64,000 nucleotides of DNA. Origin: Nocardia suismassiliense (lineage in GTDB: Bacteria > Actinomycetota > Actinomycetes > Mycobacteriales > Mycobacteriaceae). A program made the position numbers and the translations under genes. How positions within the stretch are numbered: the stretch's first letter is position 1; each line of letters opens with the position of its first letter. Location: positions 5,595,089 through 5,659,088 of the forward strand of contig NZ_LT985361.1 in the NCBI RefSeq assembly GCF_900269665.1, in the 5' to 3' direction. Positions 8,938-18,143 of the stretch are shown here, one piece after another. Under the pieces are notes generated by a model that had not been told where the DNA came from, did not search any database, and worked only from the letters and a program-made list of their open reading frames with translations.

Positions 8938-8969
8938 AGCCCGCAGTCGGCCTGTGTCGGCCGCGGGCT
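8938..8969. terminator. Possible hairpin terminator
   Basis: Inverted repeat AGCCCGC / GCGGGCT enclosing a second GGCC-GGCC pairing, 45 bases after the stop of the secreted-protein remnant. Stem strength is moderate and there is no T-run. Confidence 0.35.
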
Positions 8970-9198
8970 TCATTCGTCCGGCGGTGCGGGCAGCTCTGGC
9001 GCATAACGGTTCCGCATCACTGCTCGAGGATCCGAACTCACATTGCTGCTACGAGCATCTCTGTTGTTGAGGGTCAGTCCAAGTCCACCGCAGAACGATT
9101 GAGGATTCAGCCTTGAAGTATCCACCGTTCGATAGTCCGGACAGGAGTAGCGAGGCTGTCCTGGACTGCCTGGGTGTATCGGCAACAGGGGGTCGGCA

Positions 9199-9861
9199 AT
9201 GAGCGCACCTACAACTGAGTCACTGGATCGGTGGCTGGGTCGGTCGATCATCGACGTTCCGACCACGCTGCAGTTGGCAGTGTTCGAATACATTGTTGGT
9301 GTCGGTCTGCTCGAAGCCGCGACATACGCGGCTCACAAGGCACGCTATGTGCTCAACGAGTTGGACCCCGAAATGTGTGACACCTACGAGGACATCGCCC
9401 AAGATGTCATCGTCGATCTCACCGAGACGCTGCCGCACGAGCGCATCAGGCACTGGCGGGCTGTGCTGCTCCAACTGGTGAAGTGGCGAGTGCTGCACCT
9501 GCGCCGGAAGCGCCTCACAGCCAGACGGCATCCGGGTCGGCGGGTGGACTACGACACCGCGGTGTCCCAGCTCGACGAGTCCGCCACCGCTGCTGATGAC
9601 TACGAACGGATGATCCTGCGCGACCAGCTCATCGGCGCGTTGGCCGCAATCCCGCACGAGGAGACTCGCGCGGTTCTCGCCGCAACCTTCGTGATCCCCA
9701 CCCATGACATGGGCTACGACGTACGTACCGTCGCCGAAGTTGCGCAGCTGCTCGGAATGAGCGAGTCCAAGGTGAAACACTTGCGCACCGCGGGTGTACG
9801 GATACTCCGAAGACTTCTCGACCCCACAGTGCGACCGGAGCAAGGAAGAGGCGAATCATGA
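9199..9861 (+). CDS. ECF-like sigma factor / sigma-70-related regulator
   Basis: 220-residue protein with the two-domain layout of a group-4 sigma factor. A region-2-like helical segment lies around residues 50-115 (YEDIAQDVIVDLTETL, then WRAVLLQLVKWRVLHLRRKR). A region-4-like helix-turn-helix lies near 173-206 (TVAEVAQLLGMSESKVKHLRTAGVRILRRLL). It would direct RNA polymerase to a small set of promoters. No anti-sigma factor with a membrane helix is adjacent. Instead it overlaps by 4 bases (ATGA) with a soluble protein of unknown function, which may be its regulator. The start at 9199 is the first ATG after a GGGGGTCGG stretch. Confidence 0.75.
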   Translation: MSAPTTESLDRWLGRSIIDVPTTLQLAVFEYIVGVGLLEAATYAAHKARYVLNELDPEMCDTYEDIAQDVIVDLTETLPHERIRHWRAVLLQLVKWRVLHLRRKRLTARRHPGRRVDYDTAVSQLDESATAADDYERMILRDQLIGALAAIPHEETRAVLAATFVIPTHDMGYDVRTVAEVAQLLGMSESKVKHLRTAGVRILRRLLDPTVRPEQGRGES

Positions 9862-10538
9862 TCCCGCACAACGGCGATGACCAGGGAACCCAGTCGCCGA
9901 TCGACGTCGATGATCTGCTCGGAGCTCTCGTAGACCACGGGACCGAGGTTTACGACATCGAGGATCGGGCAGCCGGGCAGCGGATCGCGGACCGGCTGAC
10001 TGAGCGATGGACGCATGCCGCACCGGAGGTCGCGACCGTCACGGCGATCGACGCAGGTCGCATGCCTGTGTTGACAGTGCCCGCGTGGACAGCACACGAA
10101 CGTGCTGCCGCCTCGGGCATTTCCGGGCCGATGCAGAGTGTGATCGACCACGAGTTCGGTATCCAATTTGTTCGGTCCGCGGCCGACGGCGACGAAACGG
10201 CGGTTTCCGTGAAGTCGTTCGGCGATCGGCTGGGTTCCGGTGACATTGTTCGTATCGAAATCACCAGTGGGCACGAGCACTGCGAAGTGCTGGTCGTGCT
10301 GTATACCGGTGCGGACAACCATCCGACCGGGGAGATCGCCACCCGAGCGATCACGATGTCGGAGGATCTCGCGATCGCGATTATCCCCACGTCGTCGCTG
10401 ACTGCCGACCACGCGACGGCTGTCACCCAGGCTGTCCGCAGCTCACGGACCGCCGGCCGTAACGCCTGGCGCCGGATCGCCAAAGGGCTGCCCGATGGTC
10501 ATCCAGTGCGGACCGCGGTCATGGATGGCCTGCGTTGA
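9858..10538 (+). CDS. Unknown protein translationally coupled to the sigma factor, 226 aa
   Basis: Soluble protein with no signal peptide or membrane helix. Its ATG overlaps the sigma-factor stop (ATGA), so the two are made together. The N-terminal half is acidic; the middle is beta-rich (IVRIEITSGHEHCEVLVVLY); the last 45 residues form a basic amphipathic helix (AVRSSRTAGRNAWRRIAKGL). I do not recognise the family. The coupling suggests a partner that controls or senses for the sigma factor. It converges on the lipoprotein gene, with 18 bases between stops. Confidence 0.6.
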   Translation: MIPHNGDDQGTQSPIDVDDLLGALVDHGTEVYDIEDRAAGQRIADRLTERWTHAAPEVATVTAIDAGRMPVLTVPAWTAHERAAASGISGPMQSVIDHEFGIQFVRSAADGDETAVSVKSFGDRLGSGDIVRIEITSGHEHCEVLVVLYTGADNHPTGEIATRAITMSEDLAIAIIPTSSLTADHATAVTQAVRSSRTAGRNAWRRIAKGLPDGHPVRTAVMDGLR

Positions 10539-10556
10539 CGGTCGAGATGCCATTGC

Positions 10557-11051
10557 TCACCGGCACATGGGAGATGTCATATCGAACACGATCAGCAGCT
10601 GACATCCCCATGCCTTCTCGACCTTCCATTTGCCGTCCTCAGCGACGAAATTCACCACAATCGGCTGTGGCACAACGCCGTCGATGGTCCACGTTCCGGC
10701 CGCGACCATGCCTGGCGCACCAAGCGCGGTCGTGGTCACAGTGACCTCGGCGTGGTATTGCTGCGCGACTTCGGCGAGTCGGTTCGGTAGATCCGGGTCT
10801 ACTCGTACGCCTTGGATGCTGTCGTGTTTCTCGGCGTTCGGGACCGTGGGGTCGAGCAGTCGCCGCAGTAGTGCCGTGACATCCTCAGCGCTGGGCAGCG
10901 GGGGTACCGATGCAAGCGCGGAGGACGGAGGTGGCGTAGGAACGCTCGTCGTGCCGGTGGTGGTGCCATTCCGAACGCATGCGACGCTCAGCTGCATCAC
11001 GGCGATGACTATGCCGGCCAACACGATTCGTTTGATGCTTCGGTGTCCCAA
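10557..11051 (-). CDS. MTB12-like lipoprotein
   Basis: 164-residue lipoprotein with lipobox LSVAC (Cys25) and a Thr/Pro/Ser-rich linker. A domain resembling the C-terminal part of the mycobacterial low-molecular-weight antigen MTB12 family follows (LLRRLLDPTVPNAEKHDSIQG, then PIVVNFVAEDGKWKVEKAWGCQLL). The fold is cystatin/NTF2-like and is thought to bind in the cell envelope; the function is unknown. It is transcribed divergently from the WD40 gene, with about 207 bases of shared promoter region, and sits between the sigma-factor pair and that gene. Confidence 0.72.
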   Translation of the reverse strand: MGHRSIKRIVLAGIVIAVMQLSVACVRNGTTTGTTSVPTPPPSSALASVPPLPSAEDVTALLRRLLDPTVPNAEKHDSIQGVRVDPDLPNRLAEVAQQYHAEVTVTTTALGAPGMVAAGTWTIDGVVPQPIVVNFVAEDGKWKVEKAWGCQLLIVFDMTSPMCR

Positions 11052-11258
11052 GACAGTGCCCTTCTACGTGTCAGCCAATGAGAGGGACGATGGCGAGGGT
11101 TCATCCGGATCCTTCCGCCGCGCGCCAACACTGTCATATCCGATCACGTTGTGCGTGCCGATTGTGTGTACCGGGAACGTCGTTCGCTCGTAGCCTCGAG
11201 GTGTATTCAGCCAAGCCGTGCGGGTTTTCGGCCACGTCACCGTCCGGAAAGGAGTTCG

Positions 11259-14200
11259 ATGGATCGTGCCGACAGTCCAGATGAGAGAGCTGTGAACGAC
11301 GTATCTTCCGCCAAGGAGGACGATGCGTTGCTGGCGGAACTCACTGGTGCGCAACAGCTGTGGCTGGCGCAGTGCCGCGAGGCTACGACTACTGGAGCGG
11401 CAGCGACAACGGAGTTGCTCGGCACAAGCCGTGAGACCGGTGTGTTGGCCCGGCGATCGCTGGCCACCTGGAAGCGCGTAGCACGCACGACGAGCGGTGC
11501 TGACGGCACCGACGAGGCGATTCTCGAAGAAGAGAGTGAGCGCCCCGATCTGCGGGAGGACTCGATCACCGCAGACGTGTCAGCCGCGCGAGCGATGGCG
11601 GTCATCGCCCATGCGCTCACCGGCGCGGTCGACGTGACGGAGGCGTGCGCGACTTTCCTTGCGCATGCCGATCGGGCCGGGCTGCATTCGGTGGGTACGC
11701 AGTTGATGCCCGCCGGAACCTTCGTGACCAGCGACAGCGTGCCACTTCGCGATATCGCCCTACATCTACTCGGCCAAGGATCCGAGCCCGCCCGGGGGTA
11801 CGGCATTCTGGTCGCACTCGAGATCGCAGGGCGTCGGCCGATGACGCTGCGCGTCACCGACATCCGGGTTCTGTTCGCCAGCTACGGCAACGGTGGCCGC
11901 AGCGGCGAGGCCGGAATACTGCACCTGGAACAGGTGCACAAAGGTCCCAGCGGTCTGCACGCCGATCCTGCCGTGATGGGCTTCCTGCAGGCCGACGAAG
12001 CCTTCACCGACAGCCTTGCCGAGGCGTGGCGCACCAGTCGACTCGCCGACTCCGATGCCTGCGTGCTGTGGTCCGTCACGCTCGAGCGCGGCACACCGGC
12101 GAATGTCATCACTGGTGCGTCGATGGCCGCCGCACTGGCGGTGGCACTCGATGACCTAGCGCCACGTCGTCAGCGTCTGCGCCAGTTGCGTCCCCGGCGG
12201 CTGGACCCAGCGTGTGCGGTAACGGCGGGACTGTCCGGTACGACTCTCACGGCGGTCACCGGCTACGCGGACAAACTCAAAGCAGCGCAACAGCATTCAC
12301 TGCGTGTCATTGTCGCAACCGACGCACTGACGACCGCCACCCAACAAGCGCCTGCTCACTACAGCGACCGCATCACCGCCGCCGGTACGGTCGCCGAAGC
12401 AATCCGGTGCGCACGCACCCGGATCAATCACGCCCTGTGGGTGGTCCTCGTCGCCGCTGTTGTCGTCGTCGCGGCTGTCACCGGCACTGTCACTAAATTT
12501 GTGCACATGCGGCACGAAGCCGCGGTCGCCCAGGCGGAGGACCGCTCCCGCCTATACGCGAACGTCTCCCGTTACGCCCGCGAGGTCGATCCGGCAATCG
12601 CTCAACAGCTCGCGCTCGCCGCCTACCGTACGCGCGACACTGCTGACGCTCGATCCGCTCTACTCGAGAGCACTGCCACCAATACCCCCATACGGATAGC
12701 ACCCGGCAATGCAAACGGGCGGGGCATGGTCTTCCTCAGCGACAGCCCGCAGCTGGCGACCAGTCCCGGCGGTGACATGGTCGCGGTGGGTGAGGGCGAT
12801 GGCACCGTTGAACTAGCGCGCGTTACCGACACCGGAGTCGCTCGGTGGCCGCGGTTTCCGACCGGTAACGGCCACATCCGTGGACTCGCGATCAGCACCG
12901 ACCAACGCTGGCTGGTCACCGCGGGTGACGGGGGGTCCTCGGTGTGGGACATCACCGACCCGGCGCAACCCGAGCGCGTGACCGACCTGCGGACCGAGGG
13001 ACATGAGCCGTGGACGGTCGCGTTGAGTCCCGATACCAGCCACCTCGCTATGGGGACCCAGCACGGGGCGATTCTCGTCTGGCGACTGGGCGCCGACCCC
13101 AGCCGTCCGGCCTTCCTGTCTACGTTGACCGTGCTCGGAGGTCAGCATATCCGTGTCGCACTGAGCAATCGGGCGCTGGCAGCCATCGCGCCGATGTCCG
13201 CGCTGCCTGCGACCTTTACCACCATTGTGCGGATTTGGCACACGGGCACTCTCGCGGACAACCAAACGCCCGCAATCGACCATCGACTGGAGCGACCGGA
13301 CGGGGCTTATGGTCAGGCAGTCGCTTTCAGCCAGAACGGCGCATTTCTCGCGGTCGGCCTGAACCCAGGCGAGGTCGCGCGGTGGCGCATCCGCGAGAAC
13401 CCCGCGATAGCAGAGCCACTGCCCTCGCTATCGGGGCTCGGGTTCGAACTGTTCGACATCGCACTCGATGCCGACGGCAAGCAAATAGTTATCACCAGCG
13501 GCGGTCAGAAGACGAGGATTCTGGATCTGGAGACCGGGAATGAGGTCGCGGTCTTTTCGACGCCGATGATCTCCAAAGCCCTGTTCCTGCGTGGCGGCAG
13601 ATCGCTGGTGACCACCAGTCTCGACCATTCGGTACAAGTCTTCGACCTGCCCGGTCCCGTCCTGCATACCGGGCCACGCACCCTGTTCCGCTTTCCATCA
13701 GGCTCATTCGACCAGCGAGCCGACGCGTCACTGCAAGCGTTGCTTCTGCGGCTACGGCCGCTGGCCAGGTCCCCCACATCGCACGAACAAAACCAGCGTG
13801 AGGGCGATCCATCCGGGTCGATCGACATAGTCACGACGTCACCCGACGGTACTCGGGCGGTCACGGTGAACGAATTCGGCATACAGGTGTGGAACATCGA
13901 GAACCGCTCTGCGCCAACTCGATTAGGGGCGCCGCTCGATGTCACATCGATCGAGCTCCACGGCTTCGTGTTCAGTCCAGACGGCAGGCTCGCAATCGGG
14001 CGGGGGCTGAACGCGGCGGTCGAAATCTGGAACGTCGCAGGACCCGACCAGCCGATTCTGCAGTCCACCATTCGATACCCTCGCGGATTCCCTACCGTGG
14101 TCGCATTCAATAATGACGGCGGTCTACTCGCCATCGGCAGTCACAACACCGGCACGGTCAGCGTCTATGACATCCATGATCCCCGCGCCGCGCGTTCGGT

Positions 14201-14711
14201 CGCCGACATCGCGGGGCTCACCACCTACGGGCGCGTCATGTCCCTGGCATTGAGCCCACAGAACACTCTTGCCATCGGAAACTGGAGCGGCGTCGACCTC
14301 TACGACATATCGCACCCGGGCGCGCCGCGCCGTCTCCCCGTCCCCGGCGGAGCCGACTACGCCGTCGCCTCGGTCGCATTCAACGACAACGGCACCCGCC
14401 TCGCCGCCGCCGCAGTGATTACCGGAACCGGCACAATTCGCATGTGGGACTCCAGTGACACTCTTCATCCGACCATCTACGCCACCCTCTCCGGCGGAAA
14501 GCCGCGCCAGAAACAGACGATGATTTCGTTCACTACCAGCGGCACAGTCCTCACCGAATCGGCGATCGACGGCACCGTGCGCCTATGGCGCACCGACGCC
14601 GCCGCCGAAGCACGGCGGATCTGCGCAAGCGGTACGACACCGATCACCCGAGAGGAGTGGATTCGAGCTCTGCCCGGTACCCCATATGTGACGACTTGTC
14701 CCCACGGATGA
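11259..14711 (+). CDS. Large membrane-anchored WD40 protein with Lon-like domain
   Basis: 1150-residue protein. Residues 1-200 are helical and unassigned. Residues about 205-375 resemble a Lon (S16) proteolytic fold: a GASMAAALAVAL element with Ser288, and VTGYADKLKAA with Lys339, sit where Lon has its Ser and Lys region. By eye the Lys aligns one turn away from the usual catalytic lysine, so the domain may be inactive. One membrane helix follows at about 393-415. A 60-residue linker rich in Ala and Arg leads into 10-14 WD40-like blades (for example SVWDITDPAQPERV, IRMWDSSDTLHPTIYATL). The ATG at 11259 has a strong GGAAAGGAG site; the frame upstream to 11151 is not used. The protein is probably a scaffold or sensor linked to the nearby sigma factor. 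Confidence 0.75.
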   Translation: MDRADSPDERAVNDVSSAKEDDALLAELTGAQQLWLAQCREATTTGAAATTELLGTSRETGVLARRSLATWKRVARTTSGADGTDEAILEEESERPDLREDSITADVSAARAMAVIAHALTGAVDVTEACATFLAHADRAGLHSVGTQLMPAGTFVTSDSVPLRDIALHLLGQGSEPARGYGILVALEIAGRRPMTLRVTDIRVLFASYGNGGRSGEAGILHLEQVHKGPSGLHADPAVMGFLQADEAFTDSLAEAWRTSRLADSDACVLWSVTLERGTPANVITGASMAAALAVALDDLAPRRQRLRQLRPRRLDPACAVTAGLSGTTLTAVTGYADKLKAAQQHSLRVIVATDALTTATQQAPAHYSDRITAAGTVAEAIRCARTRINHALWVVLVAAVVVVAAVTGTVTKFVHMRHEAAVAQAEDRSRLYANVSRYAREVDPAIAQQLALAAYRTRDTADARSALLESTATNTPIRIAPGNANGRGMVFLSDSPQLATSPGGDMVAVGEGDGTVELARVTDTGVARWPRFPTGNGHIRGLAISTDQRWLVTAGDGGSSVWDITDPAQPERVTDLRTEGHEPWTVALSPDTSHLAMGTQHGAILVWRLGADPSRPAFLSTLTVLGGQHIRVALSNRALAAIAPMSALPATFTTIVRIWHTGTLADNQTPAIDHRLERPDGAYGQAVAFSQNGAFLAVGLNPGEVARWRIRENPAIAEPLPSLSGLGFELFDIALDADGKQIVITSGGQKTRILDLETGNEVAVFSTPMISKALFLRGGRSLVTTSLDHSVQVFDLPGPVLHTGPRTLFRFPSGSFDQRADASLQALLLRLRPLARSPTSHEQNQREGDPSGSIDIVTTSPDGTRAVTVNEFGIQVWNIENRSAPTRLGAPLDVTSIELHGFVFSPDGRLAIGRGLNAAVEIWNVAGPDQPILQSTIRYPRGFPTVVAFNNDGGLLAIGSHNTGTVSVYDIHDPRAARSVADIAGLTTYGRVMSLALSPQNTLAIGNWSGVDLYDISHPGAPRRLPVPGGADYAVASVAFNDNGTRLAAAAVITGTGTIRMWDSSDTLHPTIYATLSGGKPRQKQTMISFTTSGTVLTESAIDGTVRLWRTDAAAEARRICASGTTPITREEWIRALPGTPYVTTCPHG

Positions 14712-14894
14712 CCACTCGACGCAACAAATACTTTGCCCACCAAGCGAATAGAGATGACCCGACAGGACCGGTCTGAGGAAAACAGCGGAAATGGCGAACC
14801 GGAATCACCACCGTAGGCATCTCAGAGATATGAATACGCACTCTGCGATGATGCTCTCCGCCAGCGCGCTCGCACTGCCCCACCGGAGGCACCG

Positions 14895-15302
14895 ATGAGC
14901 GTTCACGCCACCGAATGGAGCATGGTCAGCGACATATCACCCGAGTCCGCGTACCGCGAGATCGGTTCCGGCGCCGCAGTTTGGCAGCTGAGCTGGCTGC
15001 CCGGCCGGCCGCTCACCCGCGAACAGGCGTTGGCGGGGATGGAGCTCGATGAGCTCCTGAGCAATCTCGACAGCGTGCACGATGGCCACGCTCAGGTACA
15101 CGCGGCCATGCTGGCCGGGACGGTCGGCATCATCTGGGAGCACGCGGTAATCCTGCTGTTCAAACGGATTCTCGCTCGGTTGCAGGGGTGTCCCGCTGCA
15201 CCTCAGGGCGGCACCGACCCGGCGGACGGTAACGCCCAGAGCGCGCCCCGCCCCCATCGGAGGTCGCGGCACGCCCATAGCTCACCGTCGGTGTTCCGCT
15301 AG
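14895..15302 (+). CDS. Hypothetical protein, 135 aa
   Basis: Small protein started by an ATG with a perfect GGAGG site eight bases upstream. The first 95 residues look coding (VWQLSWLPGRPLTREQALAGMELDEL, then an amphipathic helix IIWEHAVILLFKRILARL). The last 35 are low-complexity Pro/Arg/His-rich and may be poorly conserved. No domain recognised, no signal peptide. It is convergent with the PhoX-like gene. Confidence 0.6.
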   Translation: MSVHATEWSMVSDISPESAYREIGSGAAVWQLSWLPGRPLTREQALAGMELDELLSNLDSVHDGHAQVHAAMLAGTVGIIWEHAVILLFKRILARLQGCPAAPQGGTDPADGNAQSAPRPHRRSRHAHSSPSVFR

Positions 15303-15389
15303 CGTGGGACTGCGAACCCGTGACGAGGCACTTCGGTTTCGCGCGAACCCTGCGGCTGATCAAGCGATCTACGATCAGGCGCCACGTTC

Positions 15390-16541
15390 TCAGCGGCGGA
15401 AGGGGCCGGTCACCTCGTAGGTGATGCCGGCACTACTCGAACCTGAAGTGCCGCGCTGCGAGGAGAAATAGAGTCGGTCGCCTGCCGGGTTGAAGGCTGG
15501 GCCTGCGATCTCCGAGCCGCTCGAGTTGGCGATTTGCAGGAAGGGCGCGACGACGTCACCGGCGATGAGGCAGATCTGCATGTCGCCGCCGTCTTCGGCG
15601 ATGAACAGGTCGTTGTTCGACGCCCCGGTCACGTTGTCCACTCCGGACAGTGGTGCACCGTTTCCGGGCTCGTAAGTGATCGAAAGTTGGTTGCCTGCAG
15701 CGTCATACGCCCAGACCTTGTTGTCGCCCTTGGTGGTGAACCAGCACGTGCCGCCGGCGTAATAACAGCCTTCGCCGCCGTTGAAGACCTTCGCTCCGCG
15801 CACCTGTTGCCGCGTCGGCCTGGATCGCGCCGACGGGTCCGGGACCGGTTTCCAGCTGAGATTTCCCGAGGACTCGACGAGCACCTCGAGTTTGCCGCTC
15901 GACAGGTCGCCCCAGGACGTCGGAACGAATCGGTAGAAGCAGCCGTCGCGGCGGTCCTCGGTCAGATAGATGACCTTGCGATCCGGGTCCGCGGCGCACG
16001 CCTCGTGTGTGAACAGTCCCATCGCCGGTCTGCGGGTAGCCGTGTTGCGACCCCACGGGTCGGTTTCGAACACCGCGCCCTTGTCGACTTCTTCGCAGGA
16101 CAGCCATGTGTTCCACGGCGTGGCACCACCAGCGCAGTTGCGATTGGTACCCGACAGTGCGCGATGCGCGCCGACGATAGCCCCGTCCGCACCGAAGACG
16201 ATCGCGCCGACCCCGCCGGTACGGTCGACCTCACTGTTGGAGACGTAAATCCACCCTGAGCCGTCGGCGAAACAGGCGCCGCCGTCCGGGGCGGGATGCC
16301 AGGTGTAGTTCGAACCCGCCACCCGCTGTCCCGAGCGGGCAACGATCCGGCTGGTGAAGCCCGAGGGCAGGAACACCCCGTTGGCGTCGGGTGTCTTCGA
16401 CAGCGGTCCGTACGGCGACTCGCCGGAAACGGCGCCCGCGCTGAAGGCCTCGAGCCACGCCGCCCCACCGAGCGCGACACCGCCTCCGCCGATCACGCTC
16501 ACCCGCAAGAATTTCGTCGGTCCACGAAGCACCTCCAACAC
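15390..16541 (-). CDS. PhoX-like (DUF839) secreted phosphatase-family protein
   Basis: 383-residue beta-propeller protein of the PhoX/DUF839 family. PhoX enzymes are Ca/Fe-dependent extracytoplasmic alkaline phosphatases. The family signature NCAGGATPWNTWLSCEEV is near residues 135-152, with HEACAADPDRKVIYLTEDRRDGCFYRF after it and VTGASNNDLFIAEDGGD near the end. The N-terminus has a hydrophobic export segment (FLRVSVIGGGGVALGG), but the twin arginine expected for a Tat substrate is replaced by PTK-FLRV. Either the start is mis-set or the Tat signal has decayed. The start used is the GTG at 16541. Confidence 0.78.
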   Translation of the reverse strand: MLEVLRGPTKFLRVSVIGGGGVALGGAAWLEAFSAGAVSGESPYGPLSKTPDANGVFLPSGFTSRIVARSGQRVAGSNYTWHPAPDGGACFADGSGWIYVSNSEVDRTGGVGAIVFGADGAIVGAHRALSGTNRNCAGGATPWNTWLSCEEVDKGAVFETDPWGRNTATRRPAMGLFTHEACAADPDRKVIYLTEDRRDGCFYRFVPTSWGDLSSGKLEVLVESSGNLSWKPVPDPSARSRPTRQQVRGAKVFNGGEGCYYAGGTCWFTTKGDNKVWAYDAAGNQLSITYEPGNGAPLSGVDNVTGASNNDLFIAEDGGDMQICLIAGDVVAPFLQIANSSGSEIAGPAFNPAGDRLYFSSQRGTSGSSSAGITYEVTGPFRR

Positions 16542-16768
16542 GGATTGAATCCAGCCCGGCAGAGCGCCAGTGCGGCCGGTAGTGCCGTCACCCCATCAAT
16601 CGGTGTCGCAGTGTAATCGTCTGCGGTAAGCCGAGGTTCGAAAGGAGTGGAACACGGTACAGTCAGTTTACCGAATTGGGTTGGTGTGCATTTCGTTTCA
16701 AGAAGTCGATCAACGGAACAATGCTTGAACTGCGGTCCGCAGCTCGGGTCGACGAGCTCGCCGACGCC

Positions 16769-17227
16769 TTACCCGGCTGACGAATCTTCGCCGAACACCC
16801 ACGGCGTCAGCACCACAAGCCACCCGTCCGGATCCTCGAACAGCAACGCACCGCGCCGTGCCCAGTATGGATTGGCCGGCGCGACCGATCGATGCCCGCG
16901 CGCGCTCAGCCGATCCACCGCAGCCCGCAGCGCCTGTTCGCCCCGCAAATACAGCACCAACTGGTTCTCCGGATGCGGCGACGGTATCACCGGTGGCGAC
17001 CCGTGCTGGGTGATCTCCAACTGCACCCCCGCATCGGGCAGCCCGAACACGATCCCGTCGTATCCGTCGTGATCACGCCACTGCGCCAGCACGGCCAGCC
17101 CGAGATCATCCCGATAGAACGCCACCACGTCGTCGAACCGCGCCGTAGGGCGTGCGAACCGCACCGCTCCGACACTCAAATGTTCAGGCCACACATCCAC
17201 CCCAACACCACGATCCAACCGATCCAT
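16769..17227 (-). CDS. VOC-family (glyoxalase/bleomycin-resistance-like) protein
   Basis: 152-residue metal-binding VOC fold with the two beta-alpha-beta-beta-beta halves visible: VGAVRFARPTARFDDVVAFYRDDLGLAVL, and LVLYLRGEQALRAAVDRLSARGH followed by ALLFEDPDGWLVVLTPWVF. Candidate metal ligands are the Glu in VQLEITQHG and the acidic residues in the second half. Such proteins act as lyases, isomerases, dioxygenases or drug-binding proteins; no substrate can be assigned. It lies in the same orientation as the acetyltransferase upstream, separated by a 239-base gap that contains a GGTCC microsatellite. Confidence 0.8.
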   Translation of the reverse strand: MDRLDRGVGVDVWPEHLSVGAVRFARPTARFDDVVAFYRDDLGLAVLAQWRDHDGYDGIVFGLPDAGVQLEITQHGSPPVIPSPHPENQLVLYLRGEQALRAAVDRLSARGHRSVAPANPYWARRGALLFEDPDGWLVVLTPWVFGEDSSAG

Positions 17228-17375
17228 CCCGACGAGTCGCGCGTGGCCCGCGCTGAGCCGCAGTTGCTCTCACTGCCGCGTGAGTTCGCGTATGCCGCAG
17301 CAACTACCTCGCTTGGTCAACGCGCGATTAGGGCTGCTCAAGATTCGGTGACATCGAATGTGCCGCATCGCAGCG

Positions 17376-17425
17376 GGTCCGGTCCGGTCCGGTCCGGTCC
17401 GGTCCGGTCCGGTCCGGTCCGGTCC
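17376..17425. repeat. Perfect (GGTCC)x10 tandem microsatellite
   Basis: Ten uninterrupted copies of the 5-bp unit GGTCC, 50 bases in all, between the GNAT gene stop (17467) and the VOC gene start (17227), both on the minus strand. The copy number may be unstable by slipped-strand pairing, and short-read assemblies may misjudge it. Confidence 0.95.
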
Positions 17426-17466
17426 GCAAAGCTCGCACGTGAGGGTGGAAGCGGTTGATGCGCCTG

Positions 17467-18027
17467 TCAGATCGAGTTCTCAGCTGCTCTACGCACATGT
17501 CGATGCCCTTCACCAGGGAAGGTGGGTGGTTCGGCGGGGAGCAGGTCCTGCAAGGTGTATCCGCACTTGTTCGCCACTCGGCAGGAGGCATGGTTGTCCT
17601 TTGCGTGGAGCAGCTCCAACTGGTTCAGTCTCACCATTTCCTGTTCGGCCAGCGCCCACCGGGACACGGTCTCGACGGCGCGGGCAGCGATACCTCGACC
17701 GCGAGCGTGGGCTGCGGTCCAATACCCGACTTCGGCTACCCCGGCGGTGGTCGCTTTCACCACCACATGGCCGACGGGCGAGTGATCGTCGTCGGCGGTG
17801 ACCACAGCGAAACTGAACCGTGTGCCATCCATCCAGCCGTCGGCTTGGGCGTCCAACCAATCCCGGGCAGCGGTTTCGTCGACCAGATGGCCGGCCAGCC
17901 AACGACGCAAACCCGGATCACGATGTGCAGCAACCAAAGCTGGCAGGTCGTCGAACCGCCATGGGCGTAGCCGCAACGCCGCCGCACCCCCGGTCCGCGG
18001 CGCAGACAGGATGATCTTCACAAGCAC
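17467..18027 (-). CDS. GNAT-family N-acetyltransferase (RimJ/RimL-like)
   Basis: 186-residue acetyltransferase using acetyl-CoA. Conserved elements are LRLRPWRFDDLPALVAAHRDP at the start, VGHVVVKATTAGVAEVGYWTAAHARGRGIA (motif A, acetyl-CoA pyrophosphate loop, ARGRGIA), then LNQLELLHAKDNHASCRVANKCGY, characteristic of RimJ/RimL proteins. The target amine (protein N-terminus or a small molecule) is not predictable. The start is GTG at 18027 or GTG at 18021. It is divergent from the histidine-phosphatase gene. Confidence 0.85.
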   Translation of the reverse strand: MLVKIILSAPRTGGAAALRLRPWRFDDLPALVAAHRDPGLRRWLAGHLVDETAARDWLDAQADGWMDGTRFSFAVVTADDDHSPVGHVVVKATTAGVAEVGYWTAAHARGRGIAARAVETVSRWALAEQEMVRLNQLELLHAKDNHASCRVANKCGYTLQDLLPAEPPTFPGEGHRHVRRAAENSI

Positions 18028-18143
18028 GCATTATCGGCTACTGATGCGTCGCAAACTTCGGTGCCACGGGCGATCCCGCGCTCAGAACAACCGCCCAACC
18101 CGGCGTGGTCGACCCCCGATCTCTTCAACGGCAGGATTGCTTC

